In this document: in pieces, positions 1 to 9,659 of the stretch
How the letters are laid out: every line of letters starts with the position of its first letter
How positions within the stretch are numbered: position 1 is the first letter of the stretch
Assembly (NCBI RefSeq): GCF_013284035.1
Contig: NZ_CP054141.1
Location: 2,356,001 to 2,420,000 of the forward strand
Origin: Flavobacterium sp. M31R6
Lineage (GTDB): Bacteria > Bacteroidota > Bacteroidia > Flavobacteriales > Flavobacteriaceae
Direction: 5' to 3'
DNA length: 64,000 bases
Program-made: the position numbers and the translations under genes
Notes under the pieces: generated by a model
What the model was told of the DNA's origin: nothing
The model's database searches: none
The model's input: only the letters and a program-made list of their open reading frames with translations

Positions 1-576
1 CATCATGATTTGAGGCATTCCTTCACCTAGTTGGGCAATTTTTCTTTTAATTAAATTTACACTTTCTCTTCTTGCCACTTCGCCTATATGATCAAAATGT
101 GTATTTAGAACAAATAGTTTTTTCCCGGTAGCTTTGTCTTTCAATTGTACCCAAGTTGCGATACGTTCGCAAGCGGCATCCCATCCTTTTGAAGGTTTTT
201 CAGGAGTTTGGCTCAACCAGAAATAGCCCGATTTGATAAGCGTAAATTTATTTTTATTGTATAAGATTGGGCTGTATTCCCCTTTTTCTTTTCCGTCTTC
301 TCTACCTACACCTATAGCTCCATATTCAGTAAGATTTGCGGTGAAATCTTTCAATTGATGAGCTAGAACTTCTTGCATTCCGAGGATATCAATTTCGTTG
401 AAACGAATCATTTTTATTGCGTTTTCCTTTCGATACTGCCAGCTGTTCGAACCATCGCCCGGATTATCATAACGGATATTAAACGTCATGATATTCAGAT
501 TCGATTTTGTTTTGGTTTGCGCATTTGCATTTGCAAAAGCGAAAAACATTCCTAAAAAAACTATTATTTTCTTCAT
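1..576 (-). CDS. Secreted endonuclease/exonuclease/phosphatase-family protein (3' end outside window)
   Basis: The minus strand is open from an ATG at 574-576 to the window edge, giving 192 residues without a stop. The first residues form a lipid-rich signal peptide ending FANANAQ. The mature start reads LNIMTFNIRYDN, followed by an EIDILGMQEVL segment and later LFVNLTHFDH-like spacing (seen as LFVLNTHFDHIG). These are the TFNIRY, Q-E and NTHxDH signatures of the EEP (DNase I-like) metal-dependent phosphodiesterase fold. In Bacteroidetes glycan loci such secreted EEP proteins are usually of unknown substrate; phosphodiester or phospholipid substrates are possible. It lies 37 bp downstream of the GH92 gene on the same strand, so it is probably the last or a late gene of that operon. 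The C-terminus, including the final catalytic His, is not visible. Confidence 0.85.
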   Translation of the reverse strand, partial: MKKIIVFLGMFFAFANANAQTKTKSNLNIMTFNIRYDNPGDGSNSWQYRKENAIKMIRFNEIDILGMQEVLAHQLKDFTANLTEYGAIGVGREDGKEKGEYSPILYNKNKFTLIKSGYFWLSQTPEKPSKGWDAACERIATWVQLKDKATGKKLFVLNTHFDHIGEVARRESVNLIKRKIAQLGEGMPQIMM

Positions 577-613
577 GTTTCTTTTCTGAATTGGTTGTGT
601 GTTTTTCGTACGC

Positions 614-2881
614 CTACAGTGGTCTATCCGCTTTTGCTGTTCCAAAGTCCAATGAAGGCTGATTTCCCATATACAATTTTAACTCACCACCTTTTACGAT
701 CATGTCGTGAGTGATGTATGATTTTGTATATGGTTTTCCGTTGTATTCCACTTTTTGTATGTACATATTCGTTTTGCTGTTATTTACTGCAGTCATTTTG
801 AATGATACATTTTCTTTGTAATGAACAATCGCTTCATCAACTGCTGGACTTCCAAAAACGTAAGTTCCGTTTGCAGGATTCACAGCATAGAATCCCATTG
901 AGGATAGCACGTACCAAGCCGACATTTGTCCGACATCTTCGTTTCCGCAAATTCCGTCAATTTTGGTTGTGTAAAATTGGTCAAAAACCTGACGAACGAT
1001 CTTGGCTGTTTTCCAAGGTTGTCCCACATAAGCATACAAATACGGAATATGGTGACTCGGCTCATTTCCTTGAGCGTATTGTCCAATTAATCCACTAATG
1101 TCTGGTGAAGCATCCTCGCCGGCTACTTTTTCACTTTGTGTAAATAACTGGTCGAATTTTTCGATGAATTTTTGGTCTCCGCCAAATAAATCAATTAAAC
1201 CATAAGGATCCTGAGGAACCAACCAAGTGTATTGCCAAGCATTTCCTTCTACATAATCATCTTTACGGTGAGCGGAAGACATTGGATCAAAAGGCTCATT
1301 CCATTGGCCATTAGTCAATTTTCCACGCATGAAACCACTGTTTTTATCAAAATAGAGTTTGTATAATTCCGCTCTTTTTGTGAAATAAGCGTAATCTTCC
1401 ATTTTATTTAAATCTTTTGCCATACGGGCAATGCACCAATCATCAATTGCATATTCTAATGCATTGGCAACAGTTTCGAATTGACTGTCTGCAGGAATGT
1501 ATTGCAGTTTTTGTACATAATCCATTCCGGCACGGGTTTGCATCGCAGTTTTTTTGATCGCTTCATATGCCAAATTCACGTCGTAATTTCTATATCCTTT
1601 AAAATAGGCATCCACAATTACGGCTATCGAGTGATTCGCGTTCATACAATCGGTTTCATTGCCCATCAAATGCCAAACCGGTAGTCTTCCCTGTTGTTGG
1701 TAAATTGCTAAAAATGTTTTTATAATATCGTTGATTTTGTCCTCTTGGGTGATAGTGTAAAGTGGATGAAGCGCACGATATGTATCCCATAAAGAGAAGG
1801 TGGTGTAGTTTACTAAACCTGCATTTTTATAGATTTTTCTGTCTGTTCCTCTGTAATCACCATTTGCATCATTGAAAATTGATGGAGCAAACATCGTGTG
1901 ATACAATGAAGTATAGAAAATTGTTTTGGTATCAGCGTCGGCTTTAATGTCGATTTTCGCTAAAGCTTTATTCCATTTTGCATCTGCATCTTGAACTACT
2001 TTCACAAAATCCCATTGTGGAATTTCGGCTTTGATGTTGGCTACAGCATTTTCTACACTCACTGGTGAAATTCCCACTTTCACCATAATTACATTTCCTT
2101 TTTTGTTTTTGAAATCCAAAATGGCTTTCATTTTTCGGCCTTCGCCCTGAAGACCATTTTTTACGGCAGTGCTATCATACAATGCAATATTTGAAATTTC
2201 TTCCGAAAATTCCATGGCAAAAAACAAACGTTGGTCATCGGCCCAACCTTTTGAATGGCGATAACCTACAATTGTTTTGCTTCCTGTTTTTTGAATCATA
2301 GTCTGTTTTGGACTATCCCAACCCACACCATCAGTAAGGTCAAGCAACACATGAGCTTCATCTTTCGAATTGAAAGTGTATTTGTGAAAACCAACTCTTT
2401 CCGAAGCGGTTAATTCGGCTTTTACATTGTATTTGTCCAAAAGAACACTGTAATATCCTGGCTTTACAACTTCATTTTGGTGTGAATAAGTGGAACCATA
2501 ACCGCTTGGGTCTTTTTTCTCCGCTTTGACCAAAGGTACTTTTCCCGTTGCAGGCAGCAATAGAATGTCATTCAAATCACCGATTCCAGTTCCGCTCAAG
2601 TGAGTGTGTGTGAATCCTAGAATTGTATTACTGGAATAATTATAGGCACTGCACCAATCCCAGCCTTCAAAAATGTTGGAAGGTCCCAATTGAACTGCAC
2701 CGAAAGGAACATTTGCCCCAACAAAAATGTGTCCATGACCACCAGAGCCGATGTACGGATTTACAAATTGGGTATAATTGGCATTTGGAGATTTTTTTGC
2801 TTTGCCCTGAGAAAAAACAGGCATTGCAAAAAACAAACTTGCCATTGCCAGAATTGTGCCTTTTAATTTGTTTGGTTGCAT
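614..2881 (-). CDS. GH92 exo-alpha-mannosidase, secreted
   Basis: This 755-residue protein has a signal peptide (cleavage near FAMPVFSQ) followed by the GH92 N-terminal beta-sandwich signature VNPYIGSGGHGHIFVGANVP and PFGAVQLGPS. The (alpha/alpha)6 catalytic domain follows, with GNETDCMNANHS in the middle and GNEDVGQMSAWYV near residues 645-657, the acidic motif that carries the catalytic base in this calcium-dependent, inverting family. GH92 enzymes remove alpha-1,2, 1,3, 1,4 or 1,6 mannose from N-glycans and mannans; linkage cannot be read from sequence. Length is normal for the family. It is followed after 37 bp by the EEP gene and preceded after 32 bp by the GH2 beta-mannosidase gene, so trimming of alpha-mannose and the core beta-mannose are co-encoded. 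Location is expected to be the periplasm or cell surface. Confidence 0.93.
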   Translation of the reverse strand: MQPNKLKGTILAMASLFFAMPVFSQGKAKKSPNANYTQFVNPYIGSGGHGHIFVGANVPFGAVQLGPSNIFEGWDWCSAYNYSSNTILGFTHTHLSGTGIGDLNDILLLPATGKVPLVKAEKKDPSGYGSTYSHQNEVVKPGYYSVLLDKYNVKAELTASERVGFHKYTFNSKDEAHVLLDLTDGVGWDSPKQTMIQKTGSKTIVGYRHSKGWADDQRLFFAMEFSEEISNIALYDSTAVKNGLQGEGRKMKAILDFKNKKGNVIMVKVGISPVSVENAVANIKAEIPQWDFVKVVQDADAKWNKALAKIDIKADADTKTIFYTSLYHTMFAPSIFNDANGDYRGTDRKIYKNAGLVNYTTFSLWDTYRALHPLYTITQEDKINDIIKTFLAIYQQQGRLPVWHLMGNETDCMNANHSIAVIVDAYFKGYRNYDVNLAYEAIKKTAMQTRAGMDYVQKLQYIPADSQFETVANALEYAIDDWCIARMAKDLNKMEDYAYFTKRAELYKLYFDKNSGFMRGKLTNGQWNEPFDPMSSAHRKDDYVEGNAWQYTWLVPQDPYGLIDLFGGDQKFIEKFDQLFTQSEKVAGEDASPDISGLIGQYAQGNEPSHHIPYLYAYVGQPWKTAKIVRQVFDQFYTTKIDGICGNEDVGQMSAWYVLSSMGFYAVNPANGTYVFGSPAVDEAIVHYKENVSFKMTAVNNSKTNMYIQKVEYNGKPYTKSYITHDMIVKGGELKLYMGNQPSLDFGTAKADRPL

Positions 2882-2913
2882 CTTTTTTATTTTTAAAATT
2901 TAATTGACTTATT

Positions 2914-4926
2914 TTATTTAGTTCTGCTCAAAACATCAAACAGCGAAGTAATTGTAATTACTGGTTTTGATGTTGGAGTTTGTATTGTGATGGTTTTTTC
3001 TTCACCCGCTTTCAAATCGAAATAATTATCACTCAATCTTCCAGTGTAACCTTTAATGTCAATCCACACAAATTTTGCGTCTTTTGATGCTTTTAAAGTG
3101 ATGTTGTTGCCTTCAACTTTGAATGTAATTTGTGGATTTTCCAATTTCAAATCAATTGGACGTACTTTGTCGATTGTAGGTTTCACGTCATCTCTGTAGG
3201 CTTCTTTTACTGCATACCAGGCGGCTTTTGGCTGACGGTTGTAATAATCGGTGATACTCCAGCTCGCCACTGGCCAACAATCGTTCAATTGCCACAATAA
3301 GGTTCCCATATTGTAAGGTTCTTTCGAGCGGTGAATTCCGATGATGTTTTTAAAAGAATAATATTGTAAACATTGAGTCAAATACGTATAATCTTTTACC
3401 GACCAGGTTTTTACATTCGTTGTGTCCTTGAAATAACGTTGAATGTATGAATTTAGTTTTGTAAACCCTTTTCCGGCTTTTTGATGGGCTTTCAGTACGT
3501 CAGAATACAGTTTTCGATCCTCTTCTAAAGTAATTTTTTCAATTGTGGAATAGTTTGGCATTGCCTGCATTCCATATTCGCTTACAAAACGGCCGGTTTT
3601 ATTATGCACTACCTCAATATCTTCCAATCCCCACCAAGTTCCCCAATAATGACTGTCACCTTGTTTGATACTTTCCTTTTTGCCCCAACCAAAAAGAGGA
3701 GAACTGCTTATATAAGGACGGTATGGATCGACTTCTTTCACCCATTTCGGGATACTGTCCTGAAACAATCGTTTGTAATCACCCCACAATTTGATCGAAT
3801 CTTTTTTGTTTATTTTGAATTGTTTTTGCCAACCCCAATTTTTGAAAGCTTCATCTATCTCGTTATTTCCACACCAAACCACAATTGATGGATGATGGCG
3901 TAAACGTTTTACTTGGTATTTTACTTCTTCTCTTACGTTGTCGAAAAAGTCTTTGTCACCAGGAACCATTGTTCCGGCAAACATAAAATCCTGCCAAACG
4001 TAGATTCCGTTTTTGTCGCACAAATCATAGAAATAATCGCTTTCATAGATTCCGCCACCCCAAACACGTAGCATGTTCATGTTCGCGTCTTTTGCCGTGG
4101 CAATCACTTTGTCGTATTCTGCATTTGTCATTCTCGACAAAAATGCATCCGACGGAATGTAATTTGCTCCTTTCATATAAACCGCTTTGTCGTCTATTTT
4201 AAAATAAAACGAACTTCCAGCTGTGTCTTTTTCCTGAACCAATTCGTATTTTCGTGGTGCTTTGTATTCTTCTTCAGTCTTCTTTTCATTGTAAGCTTCC
4301 AAACGAACGGCTTTCCAAATTCCGCAAGTGGTGAATTTTGGTCCCCAATCCCAGCCGAAATGATATTGTGCTTTACGTACATAACATCTTGGATTGTCTG
4401 GAATAACATATGGCAAATCTTTTTTTGCCAACGAGTCCACCACATTTTGGGCAGATTTAAACACAATCTTCAACTCGTTATTTTCCGGTTTCAAATTTTG
4501 TTTCACATCTGCAGACCATTGACGGAACATATTATTGGCATTCAAAATTTCTATTCCGTTGATATAAACGGTGGCATAAGTGTCCAATCCGTCAAAAACC
4601 AAGAGATTGTTTTCTTTTTTTAGAAATTCAGGAGAGACATTAAAAGTGGTTTTGTATTCCCAATCTTTTTTCTCAATCCAGACTAATTTTTTCTCGTTAT
4701 CACGATAAAACGGATCCGGAATCATTTTGTTTTTCAACAAATCGGTATGCACTTCGCCGGGAACTGTTGCAGGATGCCAATCATTTTTTGTTACTTCAGT
4801 AAACTGCCAACCTTTGTTGATTTCCATCGAAATTTTTTCCTGGTTGCTGGAGCAGCTTGTCCCCAAAAAGTACATTGCCACTAAAAGGAGCAACATGCTT
4901 AAATTGTTTTTTTTGATTCTATTCAT
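2914..4926 (-). CDS. GH2 beta-mannosidase lipoprotein, shortened, two beta-sandwich domains apparently lost
   Basis: The 670-residue protein starts with a lipoprotein signal (LGTSC, Cys25). Residues 30-215 match the GH2 sugar-binding jelly-roll of beta-mannosidases (GWDWGPKF near 191-198). The TIM barrel runs from about 250 to 575 with LRVWGGGIYE, the acid/base in WCGNNE (Glu356) and the nucleophile in VSEYGMQ (Glu450). The family enzyme cleaves the beta-1,4-mannose at the N-glycan core or in mannan. Bacterial relatives are usually about 850 residues with five domains. Here the first domain runs almost directly into RKYELVQEKD and the barrel (junction near residues 213-225), and the barrel's AAWYAVKEAY runs into the last beta-sandwich (junction near 576-592), so the two intermediate Ig-like domains seem to be missing while both catalytic residues remain. 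No frameshift is visible. Confidence 0.85.
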   Translation of the reverse strand: MNRIKKNNLSMLLLLVAMYFLGTSCSSNQEKISMEINKGWQFTEVTKNDWHPATVPGEVHTDLLKNKMIPDPFYRDNEKKLVWIEKKDWEYKTTFNVSPEFLKKENNLLVFDGLDTYATVYINGIEILNANNMFRQWSADVKQNLKPENNELKIVFKSAQNVVDSLAKKDLPYVIPDNPRCYVRKAQYHFGWDWGPKFTTCGIWKAVRLEAYNEKKTEEEYKAPRKYELVQEKDTAGSSFYFKIDDKAVYMKGANYIPSDAFLSRMTNAEYDKVIATAKDANMNMLRVWGGGIYESDYFYDLCDKNGIYVWQDFMFAGTMVPGDKDFFDNVREEVKYQVKRLRHHPSIVVWCGNNEIDEAFKNWGWQKQFKINKKDSIKLWGDYKRLFQDSIPKWVKEVDPYRPYISSSPLFGWGKKESIKQGDSHYWGTWWGLEDIEVVHNKTGRFVSEYGMQAMPNYSTIEKITLEEDRKLYSDVLKAHQKAGKGFTKLNSYIQRYFKDTTNVKTWSVKDYTYLTQCLQYYSFKNIIGIHRSKEPYNMGTLLWQLNDCWPVASWSITDYYNRQPKAAWYAVKEAYRDDVKPTIDKVRPIDLKLENPQITFKVEGNNITLKASKDAKFVWIDIKGYTGRLSDNYFDLKAGEEKTITIQTPTSKPVITITSLFDVLSRTK

Positions 4927-4968
4927 GTTTTTTATCTTTTAACCACTAATTGTGAGTTGGTTTAAATT

Positions 4969-6834
4969 TTATTTAATATCACCTTTTTCAGGTTGTAGAT
5001 CTTCTAAAATTGGTGTTTCGATAGATTTTACTGTTGTTTGAAGTTTGTCATTTTTTTGTTCGAAAATCACAATTTCATTCGCTCCTTCTTTTAACCAACA
5101 ACCGGGAACATAAAGCGTTTGTTGTGGTCCAACACTCCAATAGCGCCCAATATTGATACCGTTGATGAATACAATTCCTTTGCCCCAATCACGCATATCA
5201 AGAAAAGTGTCTCCTTTTTTAGTCAATTGAAAAGTACCTTGGTAAAGTGTAGGTTGACCTGCTTTGGCATTGCTTTTGGCATCTGCCAGATTCGGCATTT
5301 TGTCCATCGGTAGTGAATACATATTCCAATCGCCAGTGATTTTTTCACCGTTGATAATAACTGGAGAAATAATCCCTTTAGTACTGTTGATGATGTTTGC
5401 TCCGTAGTTAATACGTCCCATATTTTCAACTATAATATCCAAAGTTGCATTGAAAGGGACGTCAATTGTGCACTCGTAATTTTTATAATAACTATTCAAT
5501 TCGGCTACTTTTTGACCATTGACATACACAATTGCGTAGTCGCGAAGTCCGTTCAATTCTAATTTTCCGCTGATAGGCTGTTTGAATTTTTTGCTGTACC
5601 AAACATAACCATGCCCTTGATTCAATTCTTCAAAAGTCAATGGATTTTCGCTGTTTACCGGTTTTATTTTATTTTTCAATGATTCCAAAGTCACTGCTTT
5701 TGTCAATTTGATTTCAGGAATCGAAATCACATCTATTTTAGCGGGAACAGCTGGTGTCTTTGGCGTTTTCAATAATTCGCGTAAAGCATTATATTTTTCA
5801 GTTGCCCAGCCTGCTTCACTGATAGGGGCATCATAATCATAAGTAGTCAGGTCTGGTTGAATATCGTGATTACCGTCGTAATTTGCTCCAGAAGTAAATC
5901 CGAAATTCGTTCCTCCATGAACCATGTAATAGTTGAAAGAAACACCTGCATCAAGGTACTTTTTAGTTTGCTTGGCTACAGTTTCGGCAGGAACCTTTGG
6001 GAAAGGCTCCGCCCAGTGATCTAACCAACCCGGATAGAATTCGGCGACCATATAAGGCCCATTTCCGCCGTTAAATTTATTTACAACTTCTTTTAGTTTG
6101 TCAACATTGTCTTCACCATTTGCAGTAGGCAAAGCACCTGGAAGAGCGCCTTCGGCAAATAGCCAACTTCCATCTGAAGTAAAGAAAGGCACGTTGAAAC
6201 CAACATCTTTCAACTGTTGGAAAACGGCTGCACTGTATTTTTTGTGTTCTTCTATCGAAATATCTTTGCGTTGGGCAACATAGGAACCAAATTCATTTTC
6301 ACCCTGAACCATGATAATTGGCCCGCCATTGGTCACCAATAAATTTTTTACTTGTCCGTAAAGTGCCGTGAAATACGATTTTGTCGCTGCCAAATATTGT
6401 GGATTGTTTCCGCGAATCACCATTCCCGGTACTTTTTGTAGAAACCATGGGTAACCGCCAAATTCCCATTCGGCACAAACATAAGGTCCCGGACGTAAAA
6501 TCACGTACAGACCTTCTTCCTGTGCAATTTTGATATATTCAGCGACATCACGGTTTCCGGTTTTAAAATCCCAAACTCCCGGTGATACTTCGTGATAATT
6601 CCAGAAAATATAAGTCGCCACAGCATTCAGTCCCATCGCTTTCATCATCTGCAAACGATTGCGCCAATATTCTTTAGGAATTCTGGCATAGTGCATTTCA
6701 CCACTATGAATCTGGATGTTTTTTCCATCCAAAACGAAATTACCGTCTTTGATGGCAAAAGTGTGTTTTTTTTGTCCGATTGCATTCGAAATCAACAAAA
6801 AGAAAAGAAAAATGGAGAGAATATTTTTTTTCAT
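4969..6834 (-). CDS. GH35 beta-galactosidase, secreted
   Basis: A signal peptide (cleavage near NAIGQ) precedes a GH35 TIM barrel. Visible motifs are HSGEMHYARIP, the loop NYHEVSPGVWDF, RPGPYVCAEWEFGG, the signature GGPIIMVQGENEFGSY (proton donor Glu181) and VAEFYPGWLDHW (nucleophile Glu263). C-terminal jelly-roll domains end with FINGINIGRYWSVGPQQTLY, also typical of GH35. Length (621 residues) is normal. It should release terminal beta-linked galactose from oligosaccharides such as the antennae of complex glycans. It lies between the GH2 beta-mannosidase gene (42 bp downstream) and the alpha/beta hydrolase gene (122 bp upstream), in the minus-strand operon read from the promoter near 9580. 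Confidence 0.93.
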   Translation of the reverse strand: MKKNILSIFLFFLLISNAIGQKKHTFAIKDGNFVLDGKNIQIHSGEMHYARIPKEYWRNRLQMMKAMGLNAVATYIFWNYHEVSPGVWDFKTGNRDVAEYIKIAQEEGLYVILRPGPYVCAEWEFGGYPWFLQKVPGMVIRGNNPQYLAATKSYFTALYGQVKNLLVTNGGPIIMVQGENEFGSYVAQRKDISIEEHKKYSAAVFQQLKDVGFNVPFFTSDGSWLFAEGALPGALPTANGEDNVDKLKEVVNKFNGGNGPYMVAEFYPGWLDHWAEPFPKVPAETVAKQTKKYLDAGVSFNYYMVHGGTNFGFTSGANYDGNHDIQPDLTTYDYDAPISEAGWATEKYNALRELLKTPKTPAVPAKIDVISIPEIKLTKAVTLESLKNKIKPVNSENPLTFEELNQGHGYVWYSKKFKQPISGKLELNGLRDYAIVYVNGQKVAELNSYYKNYECTIDVPFNATLDIIVENMGRINYGANIINSTKGIISPVIINGEKITGDWNMYSLPMDKMPNLADAKSNAKAGQPTLYQGTFQLTKKGDTFLDMRDWGKGIVFINGINIGRYWSVGPQQTLYVPGCWLKEGANEIVIFEQKNDKLQTTVKSIETPILEDLQPEKGDIK

Positions 6835-6892
6835 TTTATAAAAATTGTTTTTTATTGGGAAAAACGATTATGTTTTAAGTTCACCACTAAAA

Positions 6893-6930
6893 CGCTAATT
6901 TATGCTTGCAACATCTTGTTTTAATTAGCG
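6893..6930. repeat. Short inverted repeat between the hydrolase and GH35 genes
   Basis: CGCTAATT at 6893-6900 is mirrored by AATTAGCG at 6923-6930 with a 22-base loop. It lies in the 122-bp gap between two co-oriented genes. It could be a weak RNA structure or a copy of a dispersed intergenic repeat. A half copy of the ACTAAAAC operator-like motif abuts its left arm (6886-6893), but the right half does not match. Confidence 0.35.
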
Positions 6931-6956
6931 AATTAGCAGTAAAATATGTTTTCTTT

Positions 6957-9413
6957 TTAATTTAAAAATTCAAGTGTTCTGGTTGACCAATCGTTGTCAA
7001 AGAATCCACTTACTTTCATTTCCGGTAAACCTTTCAAAAGTAAATCGGCTTTGAAAATCATCACATCTGGAAACCCCGTGATTCCCGAAATGTAGTTGTT
7101 TGCCCAAGTTGCTTTCATTCCTTCTTCCGAAGTTCCGGCCACAACACCTACCATTGCCGTTTTGCTGTCTTTTCTCGGTAGTACAAAATATGCAGCCAAA
7201 TCATTTCCTTTTAGCACTTTGTCGCCCACTTTCACTTGTTGATTATCAATTTGAATTGGAGAATTTTTCAATAACAATTTCCAGGCAATGTTGTTGGAAG
7301 CATTTCCGTAAATCACCACATTCCTGTCTTTGTATTTTTCTAATGAAAATTCTTTGTCTGAAATCACATCAATGCTTCCGTTTCCTCTGTAATAAAAAGT
7401 TTCTGCATCAAAACGGGCTCTGTTTAGATACCATTCACGCTCCGAGGCTGACCCACCAGTAGCATACACAAAAACGACGTTGTTATTGAACGCAAATTTG
7501 AATCCACCTTGACGATCAGCGTATTTTTCGGCTGTGTTGATTTCGTTTATCAAAGTCCACTTTCCGTCTTTTAAAGCCAGAATTGCTTTTTTATCTGATG
7601 CTGCTTTTACAGTTTGATCGTTGATATTTATCGTGATTTCTCCTTTAAATTCCAATGAAACCAAATCAAGTTCTAAGATAGAGACATTTTTTGTTTTAAC
7701 TGTAATTTGTTGATTATCAATTTTTGCGTTAATGTTGGAGAAATCAAAAGGACGAATTTGTTGTTGTAATTTTATCCAATAATCAGTTGAAGAGACCGCA
7801 GGAGTGGCTGTGTGGAAATCAATTTCTTTTACTTCTTTGTTAGTCGGAATCGTTTGGCGTTTAAAGAATTCGAAAATAGGGAACCAATCCACAGAATGAT
7901 CACCATACCAATGTTCGCCACCCGGATATTCGTAATAGCAGAAATTCGGGTGAAAAGTGCTTAATATCTCACGCATTTCTCTCACTTGCGAAATTGGCAC
8001 AGTCGAATCGGCATCGCCGTGCAGAACATAAACACCGGATTGTTTCAGGTTTTTAACGATACTTTTTACACGACCTGAATTGGCTGAACGTTTGATTGAT
8101 TCAAAAGCTTTGAATTGATCGTGCATTTCATCGCCTTTATCAGATCCATAAGTCGAAATGTCAGGGTAGGAGGCGCAAGGTGCAATTGCTGCAAATTTAT
8201 CAGGATAGGTCGTTCCCAGAAACCAGGTTCCGTGACCACCCATTGAGTGACCTGTTAAGTAGGTCTGGGCAGGAATGGTGTTGAATATTTTTTTGGCTTC
8301 TGCCAAAACTTCCAAGGCATCTATTCTTCCCCAATCTTCCCAGTTGAAACCAAAAGGGCGACGATTTGTCGCTGCAACAATGTGTGCCCAATCTTTTTGT
8401 TTGTAGGCGCGTGCCTGATTTCGTGCTTCAACAGAAGCGCCGTGAACTGAAAGGATTAAGGCTTTTGGTCCGCTTCCCAATGCAGGAGCCACACTATAGT
8501 ATTGAACGCTGTTATCTACTTTACTCACAAATGTACGCTCGTGGTGAACGGTTGCAGAACGTTGTTGAATCGGAATTTCGGTTTCGTCAATCACTTTTCC
8601 GCTTTTGTCTGAAAGCGTTATTTTCATTTTTAATTCACCGGTATAATCAGTTTTTGCAGCCGGAACTTTAAATTTTACTTTTCTGACGAACAAAGGTAGA
8701 ATTGCGTCGGTAGCATAAGTGGCAGTTTCTCCACTTGATAATTTTGCAGTAATAACAAGGTTTTTTAGGTCTTTTTCGGTTGCATTGATTACACGAACCG
8801 AAGCCCATTTTTCGTCTTTTTCACCATTAATAACATCCGGAAGCGTCAAATCGCGTTTGGTAAACAGTATGCTTTTTGAAGGGACAACAATTTTTGATTT
8901 CACACGTCCAAAGCGGCCTTTAGTATAAACAAATTCGTTCACGCCTTTACGAAGTTTAAAGGGGATCAAAGTATATCCAAAATCATAATGATCTCCTTCG
9001 TGAGGCATGCCGTTGATGTAGGTGCGGGTTCCGCCAGTAGTTTCTAATAGAACGATTTGCTCTTTTTGCGAATTATATTCAGTAAAAAGAAAAGCCGATT
9101 TCATTTCTTTTTGGCTGAAAGCCCCGGCAGAATCAATTTTGATAGGCTGCCAGTCTCCTCTTTGTTTGTTTGGATTAATGAATTTTCCAACCGCATATTG
9201 CCAAGCGATAGGGTCTTGCCCGTTAAAAAGTGTTCCAGTTCTTTTATCGGCAGGAAGAAAATAACCATTGCTGAAATGGTGTAAAACGCTCCCTTCGGCT
9301 GTCGTTACAATTTTTTCTTTTCCAAAATATTCAACCACATTTCCCGTAACTTTTGTTTGTGCAATCAAACTAGTACTTAAAACAAGTAACGATGTCATCA
9401 ACTTTAGCCTCAT
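6957..9413 (-). CDS. Secreted alpha/beta hydrolase of prolyl-oligopeptidase/esterase type
   Basis: The 818-residue product has a signal peptide (STSLIAQ) and about 300 residues of beta-rich sequence before an alpha/beta-hydrolase domain. The nucleophile elbow is GHSMGGHG near residue 390, the acid is probably the Asp in HGDADSTVP near 465, and the likely His is in GGEHWYGDHS near 500. About 300 further residues follow, again beta-rich, so the hydrolase domain is central. Relatives are annotated as S9-type peptidases or carbohydrate esterases, and sequence alone does not separate these. In an operon for GH35, GH2 and GH92 enzymes it could remove acyl groups from sugars or cleave the peptide part of glycopeptides. 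The gene has its own promoter-like sequence upstream (9580-9611) and an operator-like palindrome in its leader (9489-9504). Confidence 0.75.
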   Translation of the reverse strand: MRLKLMTSLLVLSTSLIAQTKVTGNVVEYFGKEKIVTTAEGSVLHHFSNGYFLPADKRTGTLFNGQDPIAWQYAVGKFINPNKQRGDWQPIKIDSAGAFSQKEMKSAFLFTEYNSQKEQIVLLETTGGTRTYINGMPHEGDHYDFGYTLIPFKLRKGVNEFVYTKGRFGRVKSKIVVPSKSILFTKRDLTLPDVINGEKDEKWASVRVINATEKDLKNLVITAKLSSGETATYATDAILPLFVRKVKFKVPAAKTDYTGELKMKITLSDKSGKVIDETEIPIQQRSATVHHERTFVSKVDNSVQYYSVAPALGSGPKALILSVHGASVEARNQARAYKQKDWAHIVAATNRRPFGFNWEDWGRIDALEVLAEAKKIFNTIPAQTYLTGHSMGGHGTWFLGTTYPDKFAAIAPCASYPDISTYGSDKGDEMHDQFKAFESIKRSANSGRVKSIVKNLKQSGVYVLHGDADSTVPISQVREMREILSTFHPNFCYYEYPGGEHWYGDHSVDWFPIFEFFKRQTIPTNKEVKEIDFHTATPAVSSTDYWIKLQQQIRPFDFSNINAKIDNQQITVKTKNVSILELDLVSLEFKGEITININDQTVKAASDKKAILALKDGKWTLINEINTAEKYADRQGGFKFAFNNNVVFVYATGGSASEREWYLNRARFDAETFYYRGNGSIDVISDKEFSLEKYKDRNVVIYGNASNNIAWKLLLKNSPIQIDNQQVKVGDKVLKGNDLAAYFVLPRKDSKTAMVGVVAGTSEEGMKATWANNYISGITGFPDVMIFKADLLLKGLPEMKVSGFFDNDWSTRTLEFLN

Positions 9414-9488
9414 TTTTTATCAAGTTTAGTTTTTATTTATTCTTGTTTTATACTTAATTTTTATCACAACTTTTATAAATCACCTTTC

Positions 9489-9504
9489 ACTAAATCGGTT
9501 TAGT
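9489..9504. promoter_or_regulatory. Operator-like palindrome ACTAAATCGGTTTAGT
   Basis: The arms ACTAAA and TTTAGT are perfect inverted copies around a central TCGG. The site sits 75 bp upstream of the hydrolase start at 9413 and downstream of the promoter-like element at 9580-9611, in a roadblock position. A CG-centred even palindrome of this size is typical for LacI-family regulators, and related copies occur upstream of several other units in this window. Binding by the product at 35469-36482 is inferred. Confidence 0.6.
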
Positions 9505-9579
9505 ATAAAGGGTTAAAAAAATGGAAACACTATGATTTCCATTTTTAGATGAACAGCAATGATTCCCATGCTGTTGTCA

Positions 9580-9611
9580 CAAATATAAAGAAATTAAATT
9601 CACTAAAACAA
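9580..9611 (-). promoter_or_regulatory. Promoter of flavobacterial type for the 9413-to-1 operon
   Basis: Read on the minus strand, TTG (9611-9609) is followed by 21 bases and TATATTTG (9587-9580). This fits the Flavobacterium consensus TTG-N17-23-TAnnTTTG. Transcription would start around 9573 and read the hydrolase, GH35, GH2, GH92 and EEP genes. Confidence 0.6.
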
Positions 9612-9659
9612 TTATTTTTCTTTCTGTAAAATCATTTTTAAATTTTCTTAATATTTGTG

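Noticed and set aside
2623..2907. Open frames of 60-140 codons antisense to or overlapping the large enzyme genes throughout the window
   Set aside because: They overlap genes with clear family motifs in another frame, have no recognisable products and no promoters, so they are treated as chance frames.
6886..6901. Operator-like copy ACTAAAACGCTAATTT before the GH35 gene
   Set aside because: Only the left half matches; the right half belongs to a separate inverted repeat, and the gene lies within an operon.
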